Assembly: GCA_936432065.2 (NCBI GenBank)
Contig: OW386286.2
Span: 265,069,987-265,133,986 of the forward strand
Source of the DNA: Rutpela maculata
Lineage: Eukaryota > Arthropoda > Insecta > Coleoptera > Cerambycidae
DNA length: 64,000 nt
Reading direction: 5' to 3'
Shown: positions 10,302 through 21,229 of the stretch, piece after piece
How the letters are laid out: each line of letters starts with the position of its first letter
Position numbering within the stretch: position 1 is the stretch's first letter
Position numbers and translations under genes: made by a program
The notes under the pieces: generated by a model
The model's input: the letters and a program-made list of their open reading frames with translations, nothing else
What the model was told of the DNA's origin: nothing
The model's database searches: none

Positions 10302-13300
10302 ATGTCAGAAAAAATTGACATAAAATCTCTTATTCATAAACGTGGTGTTATAAAAGGCCAATCAACCCGATTTATACATTTTTTGGACAATTTCGACGTA
10401 AACCAAACAGATTTAAATCAGTTGAAAGATAGGTTAAGCGATTTTAAATCATTATTGGGCAAATTTAGTGATATCCAAACAAACTTGGAAATTTCAGACA
10501 CTGATACAAATCCTGAAGAACATGATAAAAACAGGGTAGCATTTGAAAGTTCCTACTATTCGGTATTATCTCGAGCACAGAAAATTTTAGATGAAGTCGC
10601 AGGAAAGGAAACGGTGTCGGTAGCCAGTAATCAGCTGTTGGCTATGGAGAATTTAAAAAGAGACATAAAGTTGCCTCCCATCAATCTTGGAACGTTTGAA
10701 GGTTCTTTTCAAAATTGGTTATTTTTTAAGGACACCTTTACTTCTCTCATTCACAACAACAAAAATATTTCTGACATTCAGAAGTTTCATTACTTAAGGT
10801 TATCACTAAAAGGTGAAGCGGCACAAGTAATTAGTGCATTAGAAATATCATCAGCAAATTATAACGTGGCTTGGAAGCTGCTCTATGAGCGATTTGAAAA
10901 TAAAAATTTCCTTATCAATAACCACGTTAAATCTATCTTTAATTTAACTAATGTCACAAAGGAATCATTTGCTGGCTTAAGGTCATTACTCGATAATCTC
11001 ACAAAGCACATAAGGGCTTTGCAGGTTTTGAAATTACCTGTAGATCAATGGGATATATTGCTCATTCACTTAGTAACGTCGAAACTTGATTCCAAAACTA
11101 GGCGAGAATGGGAGGAAAAGTGCACAGGGCCAGAATTGCCAAAATTTACCGAGTTAGAAATTTTCCTCAAAAACAAATGTAGACTCTTGGAAAATTTACA
11201 ATTAAATAACATAGAGGGTAAAATTTCAAACGATCGTGGAAGCAACTCACGTCATAATTATTCGCATTTCTCTACCGAAAATGTATCATGTGTGTTATGT
11301 AAAGAGAATCATGTAATAAACTCTTGTCCAAAATTCTCCAGTATGTCTATTAAGTCACGATGGACAGAGATCAAGCGTCTGAATTTATGTCACAATTGCT
11401 TGAAGGGAAATCACAATATAAAATTCTGCAAATCAATCTCGTGTAAGAAATGCAACAGACGACATCATACGTTACTTCATGATCCAGAATTTTATACAAA
11501 TTTTCCTCGCAGTAGTTCAGACCAAACAAACGTGAGCAAAATAGACCAACCATGCATTAACAAAAGGTCGGAGAGCGATGCTCTCAACCAAGATACACAT
11601 GATGATGTCATACCTCAAAAGACACACGCTTTATCTAATCAAGCAAATTACTCTCGTACCTCACAAGTACTCTTATCTACAGCTATTATACAAGTAATAG
11701 ATCGCAATGGTAAAATTCACGATGCCAGAGCAATGCTTGATAGCGGCTCACAGTCTAATTTCATAACTAACTCTTTATGCAAGAAATTAAAACTTTCGAC
11801 TTCAGAAATCTCATATACGATTTTGGGGATCAATCAAAGGTTAAGCAACATAAATGCTCGCTGTCAACTGAAAATACAATCTCGATTGGATAATTATCAA
11901 ACAACATTATCTTGTCTTGTGTTACCTACAATTACGGATAAGTTGCCATCGGTTTCCTTTGACAAATTTACCTTAAATATTCCCCATAACATACAGCTAG
12001 CCGATCCAAAATTCGATCAGGCTGGTGACATCGATATTCTCATTGGGGCTGGAATATTTTGGGATTTGTTGAGCGTGGGGCAAATAAAATTGGGTAAAGC
12101 TAAACCTAATTTACAACGAACAAGACTAGGCTGGATAGTTTCGGGATTGTTGAACTTGCCAAACGTAAATCAACAAGTGAATAAAACCGTGTGTCATTTT
12201 GTTAGTAGTAATGACATCGATACACAGTTAACTAAATTCTGGGAACTAGAAAACATTGATAATTCAAAAACAATCACAAGTGAAGAACGGGCTTGTGAAA
12301 CAAATTTTAATGAAAACACGAAACGAAATAAAGATGGTAGGTTTGTTGTAGCGATCCCATTCAAGAAATCTCTTGAGCTTCTCGGTGAATCGAGGCAACA
12401 AGCTGAAAAACAATTTTACAATCTTGAGCGCCGCCTCCAAAAGAATGCTGAACTTTCACAACTGTATACCGAGTTCTTAAATGAATATGAACAAATGGGT
12501 CATATGGTTAAAATGACAAATCCCAAGCAAGCAAAAATTAGCTATTATATGCCTCATCACGGCGTTTTTCGAGAGCATTCTGAGACAACTCGATTGCGTT
12601 GTGTTTTCAACGCTTCAGCGCCAACGTCAACTGGGAAGTCATTAAACGACTTACAGATGGTAGGGCCAGTATTACAGAGAGAATTATTTAGCATTCTTTT
12701 GAGTTTCCGTATTCATGAATATGTAGTAACTGCCGACATTGCTAAAATGTATCGACAGGTGCTTTTATGTCCTGAGCAAACTCCTCTCCTCAGAATTTTA
12801 TGGCGTGCTAACCCGTCCATATCCCTGGAAACATACGAGCTACAAACAGTCACATATGGTACCGCTGCAGCTAGTTATCTTGCAATACGATGTTTATTTG
12901 AGTTGGCTAATGAGTGTCAACAAGATCAACCAGAAGTCTCTGAAATAATTAAATCTGATTTTTATGTGGACGATCTATTAACTGGCGCTGAAAACGTTGA
13001 ACATGCTGCAAACATTTCAGTTCAAATACAAAATGTTTTAAGACGGGGCGGTTTCGACTTGCGGAAGTGGCGTGCCAATGACAAACGAGTTATTCAAAAT
13101 TTAAACGCTCATGATTCCACAAAATTTAACTTTGGTGAAAACAAAAATGCAAAAACATTGGGTCTAATGTGGTCTTGCGAAACTGACAATTTCACATTCG
13201 ATATAGATTCAAAACCTAGACCAACCAAGATAACCAAGCGAATAATCTTGTCGGAAGCAGCACAGATTTTCGATCCTCTTGGCATATTAGGTCCATGTAC

Positions 13301-15527
13301 TATAACACCAAAAATAATCTTACAACAACTTTGGCAAGAAAAACTTTCTTGGGACTCAGCTGTACCCTTGCATTTAAACTACAAATGGGTAATCTTTCGG
13401 AATCAGTTACACATGCTAAATAAAATTGAAATTCCCAGACGCATAACATGCGAAAATTATAAAACATTGGAACTGCATGGGTTTGCAGATAGTTCCAAAC
13501 AAGCTTACGGGTCATGTATTTACATCAGGAGTACTGATTTCTCTGGCAATATTTGTTGTAAACTTTTATGCGCTAAAACCCGAGTAGCTCCTTTAAAAAC
13601 TATAACTACTCCCAGGCTAGAGCTATGCGCGGCTTTATTATTAGCTAGGTTGTCCAACAAAGTACAGAACTCCATGAAACTTAAATTTAATAAATATTAC
13701 TATTGGAGCGACTCCAAAATAACGCTTTCATGGATAAAATCTTTATGCAGTCAATGGCAAGTCTTCGTGGCTAATCGAATCTCTGAAATTCAGTCCTTAA
13801 CTTCGCCCGACGACTGGCATTATGTAAACACGATCGAAAACCCAGCGGATTTACTTTCCCGTGGTATTGAGCCCAAACTATTGTTCGACTGTAAGCTATG
13901 GTGGAAGGGACCGACATGGCTCTCATTGTCGTCAGACCTATGGCCGATAGATAATCCGGAAACACTCGAACCCAAAAATTATCCCGAGGATGTGTTAGTT
14001 GAAATGCAAAAGGATAAGAGGGTTGTAGGTGCGGTTGCAATGGAAATATCTTTCATTAAAAATTATTCCGATTTAAACAGATTGATAAGAGTCACAGCTT
14101 ATTGCTTGCGGTTCAAAAATAATGCCTCATTGGCAAAAAACAGTAGGAACAATGGTGCCTTATTACCCCTTGAAATACAAGACGCATTAAATCGTTTAAT
14201 TCTATCAGTTCAAAAATCGCACTACCAAGAAGAATTGAACAGTTTGCTTAAATCTGGTTCAGTGAATTCAAAAAGCAAGTTGTTTGCTTTAGCTCCGTTC
14301 TTAGATGTAGACGGTATATTGAGAGTTGGAGGACGATTGAAACATTCCAATTTTGACAATTGGAAAAAACATCCCGCCGTACTACCTACTAATCATCATT
14401 TATCGTATTTGATAGCAGAACATGAACATAAGCGTCTCTTACATGCGGGTCCGCAACTTTTGCTGGCCTCACTTAGAGATCGATATTGGTTCATATGTGG
14501 GCGAAATTTGGTAAAAAAAATTGTACATAAATGTATTCGTTGTTTTCGTTTCAATGCTAAAAATGTTCAAGCTATTATGGCAGACTTACCAAAGACTCGC
14601 GTCACTCCATCTCGACCTTTTTTAAACTCCGGCGTGGATTACGCCGGCCCGTTCTTAATTCGCGATAGAAAAACGCGAAATTATAAAACTACCAAGGCAT
14701 ACGTTTGTCTATTCGTCTGCTTCGCAACCAAAGCCGTACACTTAGAGCTGGTGGGCGACCTGACATCCGAATCCTTTTTAGCAACTTTGCGAAGATTTAT
14801 GGCCCGCAGAGGCAAATGTCTAAACTTATATTCAGACAATGGCACCAACTTTGTTGGGGCTAATGCCGAACTACGTAATTTTTTACTCAAAACTAATGGC
14901 CAGATTTCAACTGATTTAAGTCTCGACGGAGTAACGTGGCATTTCATTCCTCCCCGAGCACCGCATTTTGGCGGACTCTGGGAGGCCGGAGTAAAGTCCA
15001 CAAAATACCATATAAAACGTGTTATCGGTGAGTCTATTTTATGTTTCGAAGAATTCATAACAGTGTTAACGCAGGTAGAAGCGTGTTTAAATTCTCGGCC
15101 ACTATGCCCGCTATCATGTGATCCTAATGACTCTGAACCATTGACTCCGACGCATTTCTTGATCGGCGAAGCTATTACTACAATCCCCGATCCAAGTCTG
15201 ATGGGCACACCAGAAACCAGGCTAAATAGATTTCAAAGACTCCAACAAATGACGCAAAATTTTTGGACCAGGTGGTCAAAGGAGTACATAAGCGAACTTC
15301 AAGTACGTCAGAAGTGGAAAACTCAACATGTCGAACTATTAAAGAAAGGAGTCCTAGTGCTCATCAAAGAGGAGAACTTACCCCCACTTAAATGGCATTT
15401 GGGTAGAGTACTCGAGTTGCATCCTGGAGGTGACGGCATTACTCGTGTGGTAACGATCAAAACTACGAAAGGCGTATACAAACGACCAATTTCAAAGATC
15501 TGTGTATTACCTTGTGAGGTAGTGTAG
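10302..15527 (+). CDS. BEL/Pao gag-pol polyprotein, 1741 aa
   Basis: A single polyprotein for particle assembly, reverse transcription and integration. Residues ~130-290 are a DUF1759-type gag domain (FEGSFQNWLFFKDTF). Zinc knuckles lie at 330-342, 363-376 and 381-393. The aspartic protease has D480-S-G-S. The reverse transcriptase (~745-960) has VTADIAKMYRQV with D812 and YVDD at 888-891. RNase H carries D1063, E1107, D1137 and D1183. The integrase has an H2C2 zinc site (His1376/His1381, C1411, C1414) and catalytic D1446, D1512 and E1561. A DUF5641-like C-terminal domain follows from about 1645. Every expected catalytic residue is present and no stop or frameshift is visible. The start Met (AAAATGTCAG) is the first in frame after the untranslated leader. 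Gag and pol are fused in one frame, usual for BEL/Pao. Neighbours are its own LTRs. Confidence 0.95.
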   Translation: MSEKIDIKSLIHKRGVIKGQSTRFIHFLDNFDVNQTDLNQLKDRLSDFKSLLGKFSDIQTNLEISDTDTNPEEHDKNRVAFESSYYSVLSRAQKILDEVAGKETVSVASNQLLAMENLKRDIKLPPINLGTFEGSFQNWLFFKDTFTSLIHNNKNISDIQKFHYLRLSLKGEAAQVISALEISSANYNVAWKLLYERFENKNFLINNHVKSIFNLTNVTKESFAGLRSLLDNLTKHIRALQVLKLPVDQWDILLIHLVTSKLDSKTRREWEEKCTGPELPKFTELEIFLKNKCRLLENLQLNNIEGKISNDRGSNSRHNYSHFSTENVSCVLCKENHVINSCPKFSSMSIKSRWTEIKRLNLCHNCLKGNHNIKFCKSISCKKCNRRHHTLLHDPEFYTNFPRSSSDQTNVSKIDQPCINKRSESDALNQDTHDDVIPQKTHALSNQANYSRTSQVLLSTAIIQVIDRNGKIHDARAMLDSGSQSNFITNSLCKKLKLSTSEISYTILGINQRLSNINARCQLKIQSRLDNYQTTLSCLVLPTITDKLPSVSFDKFTLNIPHNIQLADPKFDQAGDIDILIGAGIFWDLLSVGQIKLGKAKPNLQRTRLGWIVSGLLNLPNVNQQVNKTVCHFVSSNDIDTQLTKFWELENIDNSKTITSEERACETNFNENTKRNKDGRFVVAIPFKKSLELLGESRQQAEKQFYNLERRLQKNAELSQLYTEFLNEYEQMGHMVKMTNPKQAKISYYMPHHGVFREHSETTRLRCVFNASAPTSTGKSLNDLQMVGPVLQRELFSILLSFRIHEYVVTADIAKMYRQVLLCPEQTPLLRILWRANPSISLETYELQTVTYGTAAASYLAIRCLFELANECQQDQPEVSEIIKSDFYVDDLLTGAENVEHAANISVQIQNVLRRGGFDLRKWRANDKRVIQNLNAHDSTKFNFGENKNAKTLGLMWSCETDNFTFDIDSKPRPTKITKRIILSEAAQIFDPLGILGPCTITPKIILQQLWQEKLSWDSAVPLHLNYKWVIFRNQLHMLNKIEIPRRITCENYKTLELHGFADSSKQAYGSCIYIRSTDFSGNICCKLLCAKTRVAPLKTITTPRLELCAALLLARLSNKVQNSMKLKFNKYYYWSDSKITLSWIKSLCSQWQVFVANRISEIQSLTSPDDWHYVNTIENPADLLSRGIEPKLLFDCKLWWKGPTWLSLSSDLWPIDNPETLEPKNYPEDVLVEMQKDKRVVGAVAMEISFIKNYSDLNRLIRVTAYCLRFKNNASLAKNSRNNGALLPLEIQDALNRLILSVQKSHYQEELNSLLKSGSVNSKSKLFALAPFLDVDGILRVGGRLKHSNFDNWKKHPAVLPTNHHLSYLIAEHEHKRLLHAGPQLLLASLRDRYWFICGRNLVKKIVHKCIRCFRFNAKNVQAIMADLPKTRVTPSRPFLNSGVDYAGPFLIRDRKTRNYKTTKAYVCLFVCFATKAVHLELVGDLTSESFLATLRRFMARRGKCLNLYSDNGTNFVGANAELRNFLLKTNGQISTDLSLDGVTWHFIPPRAPHFGGLWEAGVKSTKYHIKRVIGESILCFEEFITVLTQVEACLNSRPLCPLSCDPNDSEPLTPTHFLIGEAITTIPDPSLMGTPETRLNRFQRLQQMTQNFWTRWSKEYISELQVRQKWKTQHVELLKKGVLVLIKEENLPPLKWHLGRVLELHPGGDGITRVVTIKTTKGVYKRPISKICVLPCEVV

Positions 15528-15556
15528 TGCTTCGCAATTAAAGAACAATGTCCTTT

Positions 15557-15571
15557 AAGGCGGGCGCCTTA
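15557..15571 (+). promoter_or_regulatory. Candidate polypurine tract
   Basis: AAGGCGGGCGCCTTA immediately precedes the 3' LTR. The AAGGCGGG core resembles the tract found at this place in other BEL elements. It is short and partly palindromic, so the exact primer is uncertain. Confidence 0.4.
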
Positions 15572-15870
15572 TGTTCAAAAGTTAATTTTGTTATTCTTGT
15601 TAATTTTTTAGTTAATAAATAAAATAGAAGGCATAGTTAACAAATGTCAGTAAATAAAATTAATATAAAAACAATCTGTCAAAAACATAGCAACATCAGT
15701 TTAAAAAATGTATCTTTCATGAAATATATTGTTAGCACGATTTTCTATTTATCATTTCTGCAAAAGCAGTGGTCCTTCGAAGTTATCATAATTATCATAA
15801 ATAGTGGAAGCTTACCATCTACGGTAAGAAAGTGCTCTGCTAAACGCAGACTAAAGGCAGCCACACAACA
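15572..15870 (+). repeat. 3' LTR of BEL/Pao element
   Basis: Appears identical to 9714-10012 over all 299 bp. Followed by the target duplicate GACAT. Confidence 0.95.
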
Positions 15871-15875
15871 GACAT

Positions 15876-16081
15876 GGTAATACGACAGTAATTAAAAAGA
15901 ACATCATTCGTTGCTAAACTTTTCCCTAAAATTGAAAAGTGGCTTTTGTCGGCACTTTGAATAATTTTGTGTGGTCCCTTCAGTTTACGTAACCACTTTT
16001 CGCATCCAATACATTTTTCTGCCATGCTGATAGTTACAAAAAGTTATTTTTGCAAAAATTGACTAGTTAAAAGTCACAATT
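15876..16081. other. Central spacer of the palindrome element
   Basis: Unique sequence between the two arms. Its minus strand has a short frame with the segment CIGCEKWLRKLKGPHKII that could be a remnant of the element's own protein. There is no recognisable domain. Confidence 0.4.
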
Positions 16082-16138
16082 TTTAAAATTCACTCCAAAC
16101 TTGTAAATAGCCTATAAACTCTTTCACTGTAAATATAC

Positions 16139-17076
16139 TGTTACGCCTCTGGCGGGTTCTTCTCGATACGTGATACTTTTTCTTCTTAAATAAACTTTAT
16201 TTAACACTTAAATACAACTACAACTACTTAAAACAACTACTATTTACACACAGTAATAGGTACTCGACAATCGCACTCGAATTCTAATCGCCTCGGTTCG
16301 CCTGGGACTCTTACTCCTTATCTTGCTAACGATCTGTAAGAAACTGACTTCTGTGGCGGCTGTTCATCTCTTAAATACCTATTTTGAAGCTTCCAGAAAC
16401 TCTTAGACATTCTATTTTAGATTCTCTAGTCTATTCCATGAGATTCTTCCGGCTTATTATCGCTCGGCGATGAACGGTGATGGTGAAGTCCGATGATTGG
16501 CGGTTATTTGAGGTCCTAGAAAGTTAATACTTCGTCCCTGGCACAGGGGCCACAAAACAAACCAGATGTTTCACTTAATAGTATTCCCTATGCAACCAGT
16601 TTCATTTTTTGTCATGTGACGTATACCTGCCAGGATTCTGCGCAGAAGACATAAATAGAGGAACCTTGCGGTTGACATGGAAGTTAAAACCAGCGAGGGA
16701 GTGTTTAGTACTGAAATTTCAGAGATGGAAGTCGTCATCAGCTACACCTTATTTCGGAATGTGGTGTATTGTATTGAAGGTTAGAGTTGTTATTGTTATA
16801 CATTTAAGTGATTTTTTGACTATTTATTAGGTGACTTTTAATTTTTGTTACGTATCAAAAGCTCCCTCCTGTGACTCTATACTCACTGGTTAAGACTGAT
16901 TGGTATAATGCGCAGATCACCGCACAAATTGGTACCTGCCTGGAGTTGATTTATTATCTAAACCATGATACGTCATAAGTGCAACATCTGGTTTGTTTTA
17001 ATCTGTACCTCTGGGACTTCCAGAAGCGGTATTGCCAGATTATCGCACCCCCGCGGTCGGTTGTAGATATGCAACA
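16139..17076 (-). mobile_element. Inverted copy of the solo LTR in right arm
   Basis: Starts TGTTACGCCTCTGG and ends ATATGCAACA, flanked by ATAC (16135-16138 and 17077-17080), the complement of the GTAT around the left-arm copy. It is homologous to 9138-9651 in opposite orientation, with small deletions and a 465-bp hAT MITE inserted. Confidence 0.75.
16544..17008. mobile_element. hAT-like MITE inside right-arm LTR
   Basis: Subterminal inverted repeats AAACAAACCAGATGTT and AACATCTGGTTTGTTT lie a few bases inside the ends; the left end begins CAGGGG. It is flanked by CCCTGGCA and CTCTGGGA, an imperfect 8-bp duplication. It is absent from the left arm, where the site reads CCCTGGGA, so it inserted after the arms existed. 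No coding capacity. Confidence 0.7.
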
Positions 17077-18224
17077 ATACCTTGTAAGGCTATAAGTATT
17101 AACTGTTACAACTAAGAGGTATGTGTAAATATTTTGTTTTACCCAATTTTATTTTTTTCCATATTGTTCCACCACAGCAAAAAATCTGACAATTTAGTAT
17201 GATAATCACGAAATGTCAAGACATAATATATCATAGAATGGTGATTGTACCACAAAAGGTGGCCACCTTTTTGTCCTCAAAAAAGTTTATATTTTTTTCT
17301 CATGGTTAAAATAGTCGTAAAATGACCTTATTTTTTGGAGTAAGTTATCTCCATGCAGGCAATACTCGTGCCAAATTTCAAATCGATCGGTTGCATAGAA
17401 GCCGAGAACGAAAATATAATAGTTAAGGACATATTATTTTTTTTCCACCTTCGTAGGGGTAGTATAGGGTTAAAATTTTTACCGTGTAATATACTCTATA
17501 AACTGCATCATCTGGAAGCCATTTTAACTAAGTAAGTGCGGGGGCACATTTCCCTAGCTTATCCGGCTATACCCTTTAGTAATTTTTATTGCATTAAAAC
17601 TTTGAAAGATACGCTATTGTTATTTGTCTGTAGTCAGTGATAGGGCAAGGAGCTTAGTTGGGAAAGAATATATAGGAGATGTTTATATTTCCTTAATTGG
17701 CATAAAAAGTTAAGCTGGCACGTCCTTAAAGTGCCGCATTTTTTGCTTTCGGTCGAACGCCGCGGCAAGTATAAATTACGACCGAAGTTTGGTGTTTTTT
17801 GTTATCGACGGGTTTAAGTAAATATCCTACTTGGAAAGACAATGACCTTACTAAAATTTAATTTGAAATTGTTTTCATAGATCGATGTTCAATACGTCAT
17901 TCGGCGCATAGAACAGTGCGATTAATGTAACATTTTCTTTGGTTTTCCATTACGTTTTTTGTTGTGCTGTAGTAGTGTGACTAAAACCAAAAAGTTACTT
18001 CTACCCTCTCCAGCTTTGCTGTCAGTCCCAAGTCTGTTAGAGCGGGAGGGGAAGTGATATGGTTGAACCGTATTACGTCAAATTAGTTAAAGTCATAGGC
18101 GGTGCATTGCTACAAAAAAAATCATTTTTTTGGTTACATTTTTTAAAATTTTTCATTTTTTTAACTCCCGTCGGTGGGGACAACCTATTGATATGTTTTC
18201 CACATGTTGTGGTAAATCACCTAA

Positions 18225-20399
18225 ACTATATTTCAATACCGTTTTAGAGCAACATGTAGCTAAGTTTTTTATTAAATACACAAAAATACGAAGATGTACA
18301 ATATATCGAAACTGAAAGGGTTCGAGCTGACTCATAATTTAGATGATATAACAACTTCACTTTGAATTGTGTCATATTTGAGGCAAATGTTAATCTAATA
18401 AGTATTCGCAGTGTAGGCTACGCCCCACTGCAACATCTATTCGTTTTTATTATGACCGATGTGAAATATCTTATCTGACATTTTTGTTACAGAGCGCCTG
18501 AACTATACGGTATCCAAGAAACAAATTGGCAACTTAATCAAAAGTGAAACAAGGAAAGGGAAACATGAAAAGGAGAACCATAAAAAGAAACAAATAATAT
18601 GAGAAAATTATACAAAAAGACTTCTTCTACTTAATTTGATTAACTTCTCGTATTTGTTTTTGTCAAAGGTAGTCATTTATATTAAGTGAGGTTAAAAATT
18701 GTTACTATGAATGTGAGCCACTAAGGCAAATGTAAATATAACTGGTGTTTGTGCTTTTAATTTTAACACACAATTATTAATACTGTCATACGTTTTTCGG
18801 GAAGCATCGTAATTTTGTTCTACCTTGCTTTTAGTATGTTGACCTCATCTGAACATGCTTAAAACAGTTTTAATCATCAACTGATAATACCGACATGGTT
18901 GACGATACTTGCGTTAAGTAACAGTATTCGAGTGCAGTGTGAAATTATTTTGGTGCTTTTAGGAAATACTTCATAGACAGTGTCACAGTCTGCATAGGTT
19001 GCAACTCTCTCCAAAACTAGCTCAAGTGTTTTTCCTTCCATTTTAATGCCCCAATTTCTAAAAAATATATCTTTTGTATTACGTCAAATTCCAAAGTTTT
19101 GAAAACGAAAATAGAGCACATTTTTCCGAAAGAATTGCAGTGGTCTGTAAGACTCCTTATTAATTAATTGTACTGGCACCTGGATAATTCATTCATACAA
19201 AAAAAAATCAACATATTAGGAAAAAATATAGGTCAACTGTAACTATTCCTCTTCTAGTGGAGTTAAAGAGGTTTTTCGCTTCGGAAAAATTCCGGGAAGC
19301 GGTAACTTTTAAGAATACATTACTGAATATGTCAGGAACAACATACCAAAAGTTACCAATAATAGTAATTTGTTATTAAACATATTAGATGCAAAATACC
19401 AGTATTTGTCAAATATATCTAAAAATAATTTTTTCTTTCAAAAGTTAATTGCGCCATTCGAAAGTACGGGAAATTTCACATAAAAAATGTATATGAAGTT
19501 TTTTTGGACGATCAAAAAGTTCCAGATTTTTTTGTTTCGCACGAAAATGGAAGGAGACGACATGTAAGTACGGTGCGCGAAGCGCGCGTGGTCTTGGGCG
19601 CGCTACACTAAATTTGTTGTAACTTTTGAACTAATTAATGAAATTGACCTCATAAAAGCTTAAATGAAAGAAGAAACATCTAGCTATTGGATTATTATAT
19701 TTCCAAAAAATATAAAAATGAATGTATGTAGAAATAGTACATATATGAAGTCGAAACATAAAGAAATTTGCGATGAAATCTGTAAAAGCTCTACCATTTC
19801 TAAAATTTTTACATTAGGTCTTTCACATTTTACTCTTGAAGTAATGTATAAAAAGATTCGATGAGCGAAAGAATCTCAAAAATTTATTTTTGAAGGTGAA
19901 AGGTCCAAAATTTAAAAATTTTGAGAAAGTGATAAAATTTGATATACAGTGTCGGAAGATTTTGGATTTGGGTGGCAGGCATAGTTTCAACGGCTTGACA
20001 GACCCGCCTACAATAAAGGCGTGTACCAGTGCTCTAGTAGAGGGAGCAAATAATGACGCGCTATCAAGAAAACACGTACATACATCATTGCTATTAAAAA
20101 TTTCAGTACCATTTATTCAAAGGAAGGATCTAGTTGGCTCTGTTCAGTATAGGTAATATTAATACGTGCTTTAATAACTGATCGTTTTACTTTCAAAACG
20201 AGTCAAATAATTCTTTACATTGCAAGTGCAAGACGGAAACAAATTGAAATTCCGCAAGCAGAGTTGCCCACGCACATGTGGTGGGGAAAGCAGGTGGCAC
20301 CAGTAGAATGTGTTATACGATAAAAAAGAATAGCCTAGTTGCTTCGCTCTCGCATGCTCTCATTGCCAACCCAAATGAAAAATTTTCTGACACTGTATA
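18225..20399. other. Intergenic stretch, no gene seen
   Basis: AT-rich with scattered short frames and no recognised motif. A GC-rich inverted stretch (GTGCGCGAAGCGCGCG) lies near 19580. A plus frame at 19890-20156 has mixed composition but no family I know. Confidence 0.5.
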
Positions 20400-20661
20400 T
20401 AACTAACCAGAGCTGGGCAGTACTCAGTAACAAGTACTCGCGAGTACTTTTATTTGGATGGTACTCTGTACTCGAAATTTTCAAGTACTTTACATTATTA
20501 GGTACTCAAGTACTTTTGGCGGCCACAACTGACGAGTAACGACTACGAGTACTTTTTCTTAGAATTTTAAATTTTTGGTTCTGTTCATTTTTGTGTACCT
20601 ATACATTTTTAATATATGTAACTGTTTTTGTTGATGTCGATCTACTTTTATTTACTGATAA

Positions 20662-20919
20662 TCAATGATCGGAATTTGGGTTTAATTCCAGTGGCGCACA
20701 TAGGTATATAAAATTTTACATAAAAAATTAAATGTACGTTTGTTTTTTCTTACAAAATAAATCGAAATTAAAAGTAATTGGAACCTACTTTATGAGTTTT
20801 TCATTTATTTTGGCATAATAGAATACATATATACATATGTACAACTAAAAATGTATGCATATTTTAATAAATCCTTGTAACGACGCACCTGAAATTAAAC
20901 CCAAAATTCCGATCACTGT
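20662..20919. mobile_element. MITE nested in the hAT element
   Basis: The inverted ends share TGATCGGAATT...GGGTTTAATT in opposite orientation over about 30 bp. The flanks TGATAA at 20656-20661 and 20920-20925 look like a 6-bp duplication. No coding capacity. Confidence 0.65.
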
Positions 20920-21229
20920 TGATAACGGTGTATAGTACAGTAACTAGTGGTTTTAACTTCGGAATAATGTCATATGAAACAGATTTCGTTCATTTTTGGC
21001 AACATAATAGTAAATACATCAAAGAAAAGAGAATATGCAGAAGCTTGCTTATAGAGGGTGGATGCCACCCCATTTTAGGGGGTGGCAACTAAAAAGAATT
21101 GAGCTGAAAGAGAATAGAATTTTAAGGAGGAAAGGGTCTATGCAACTTTTCACATAAATTGATAGTCTGTAAGCAATAACGACTTGAAAATTGGGATTAT
21201 TGCTTGAAAAAAGAGGTATTTCAAATAGG

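Larger units (their letters stand above)
9714..15870 (+). mobile_element. Full-length BEL/Pao LTR retrotransposon
   Basis: A 6157-bp element bounded by two identical 299-bp LTRs (9714-10012 and 15572-15870) and a perfect 5-bp target duplication GACAT (9709-9713 and 15871-15875). It has one uninterrupted gag-pol frame (10302-15527), a primer-binding region just inside the 5' LTR and a short purine-containing tract just before the 3' LTR. Only 44 bp separate the stop codon from the 3' LTR, so there is no envelope gene. LTR identity and the intact frame imply a recent insertion, possibly still competent. Confidence 0.95.
8640..17574. mobile_element. Long-palindrome element inserted in family 1 MITE
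   Basis: The ends are GGGTATAGCCGGATAAG and its exact inverse. The left arm (8640-9713) and right arm (about 16082-17574) are inverted copies throughout: outer segments of about 500 bp, then a solo LTR in each arm, then about 60 bp, around a spacer of about 205 bp. The BEL/Pao element sits at the arm/spacer boundary. A hAT MITE (16544-17008) interrupts only the right arm. The flanks are AGGTAA on the left and TTTAG on the right and rebuild the uninterrupted target with no duplicated base. No coding sequence survives in the spacer beyond a short minus-strand frame. Confidence 0.8.
8551..18224 (-). mobile_element. TA-flanked MITE-like element, family 1, copy 1 (split)
   Basis: The left piece, 8551-8639, starts CAGGGTGATTTACC. 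The right piece, 17575-18224, ends GGTAAATCACCTAA, its degraded inverse. Joined, they match, in reverse orientation, the copies at 23176-24198 and 29145-29683. The shared blocks include TTTTGCAGGGACTTTCCCAC, CTTAATTGGCATAAAAAGTT, CTTTCGGTCGAAC and ACGTCAAATTAGTTAAAGTC. Uninterrupted length would be about 740 bp. The interruption (8640-17574) lies exactly between GAGGTAA and TTTAGAAATT of the family sequence. TA at 8549-8550 fits a Tc1/mariner-type target. There is no coding capacity. Confidence 0.8.

Noticed and set aside
14681..15208. 175-aa minus-strand frame inside the BEL/Pao pol region
   Set aside because: Antisense shadow of the integrase coding sequence; no domain of its own.
15528..15571. 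Envelope gene after BEL/Pao pol
   Set aside because: Only 44 bp separate the pol stop from the 3' LTR.
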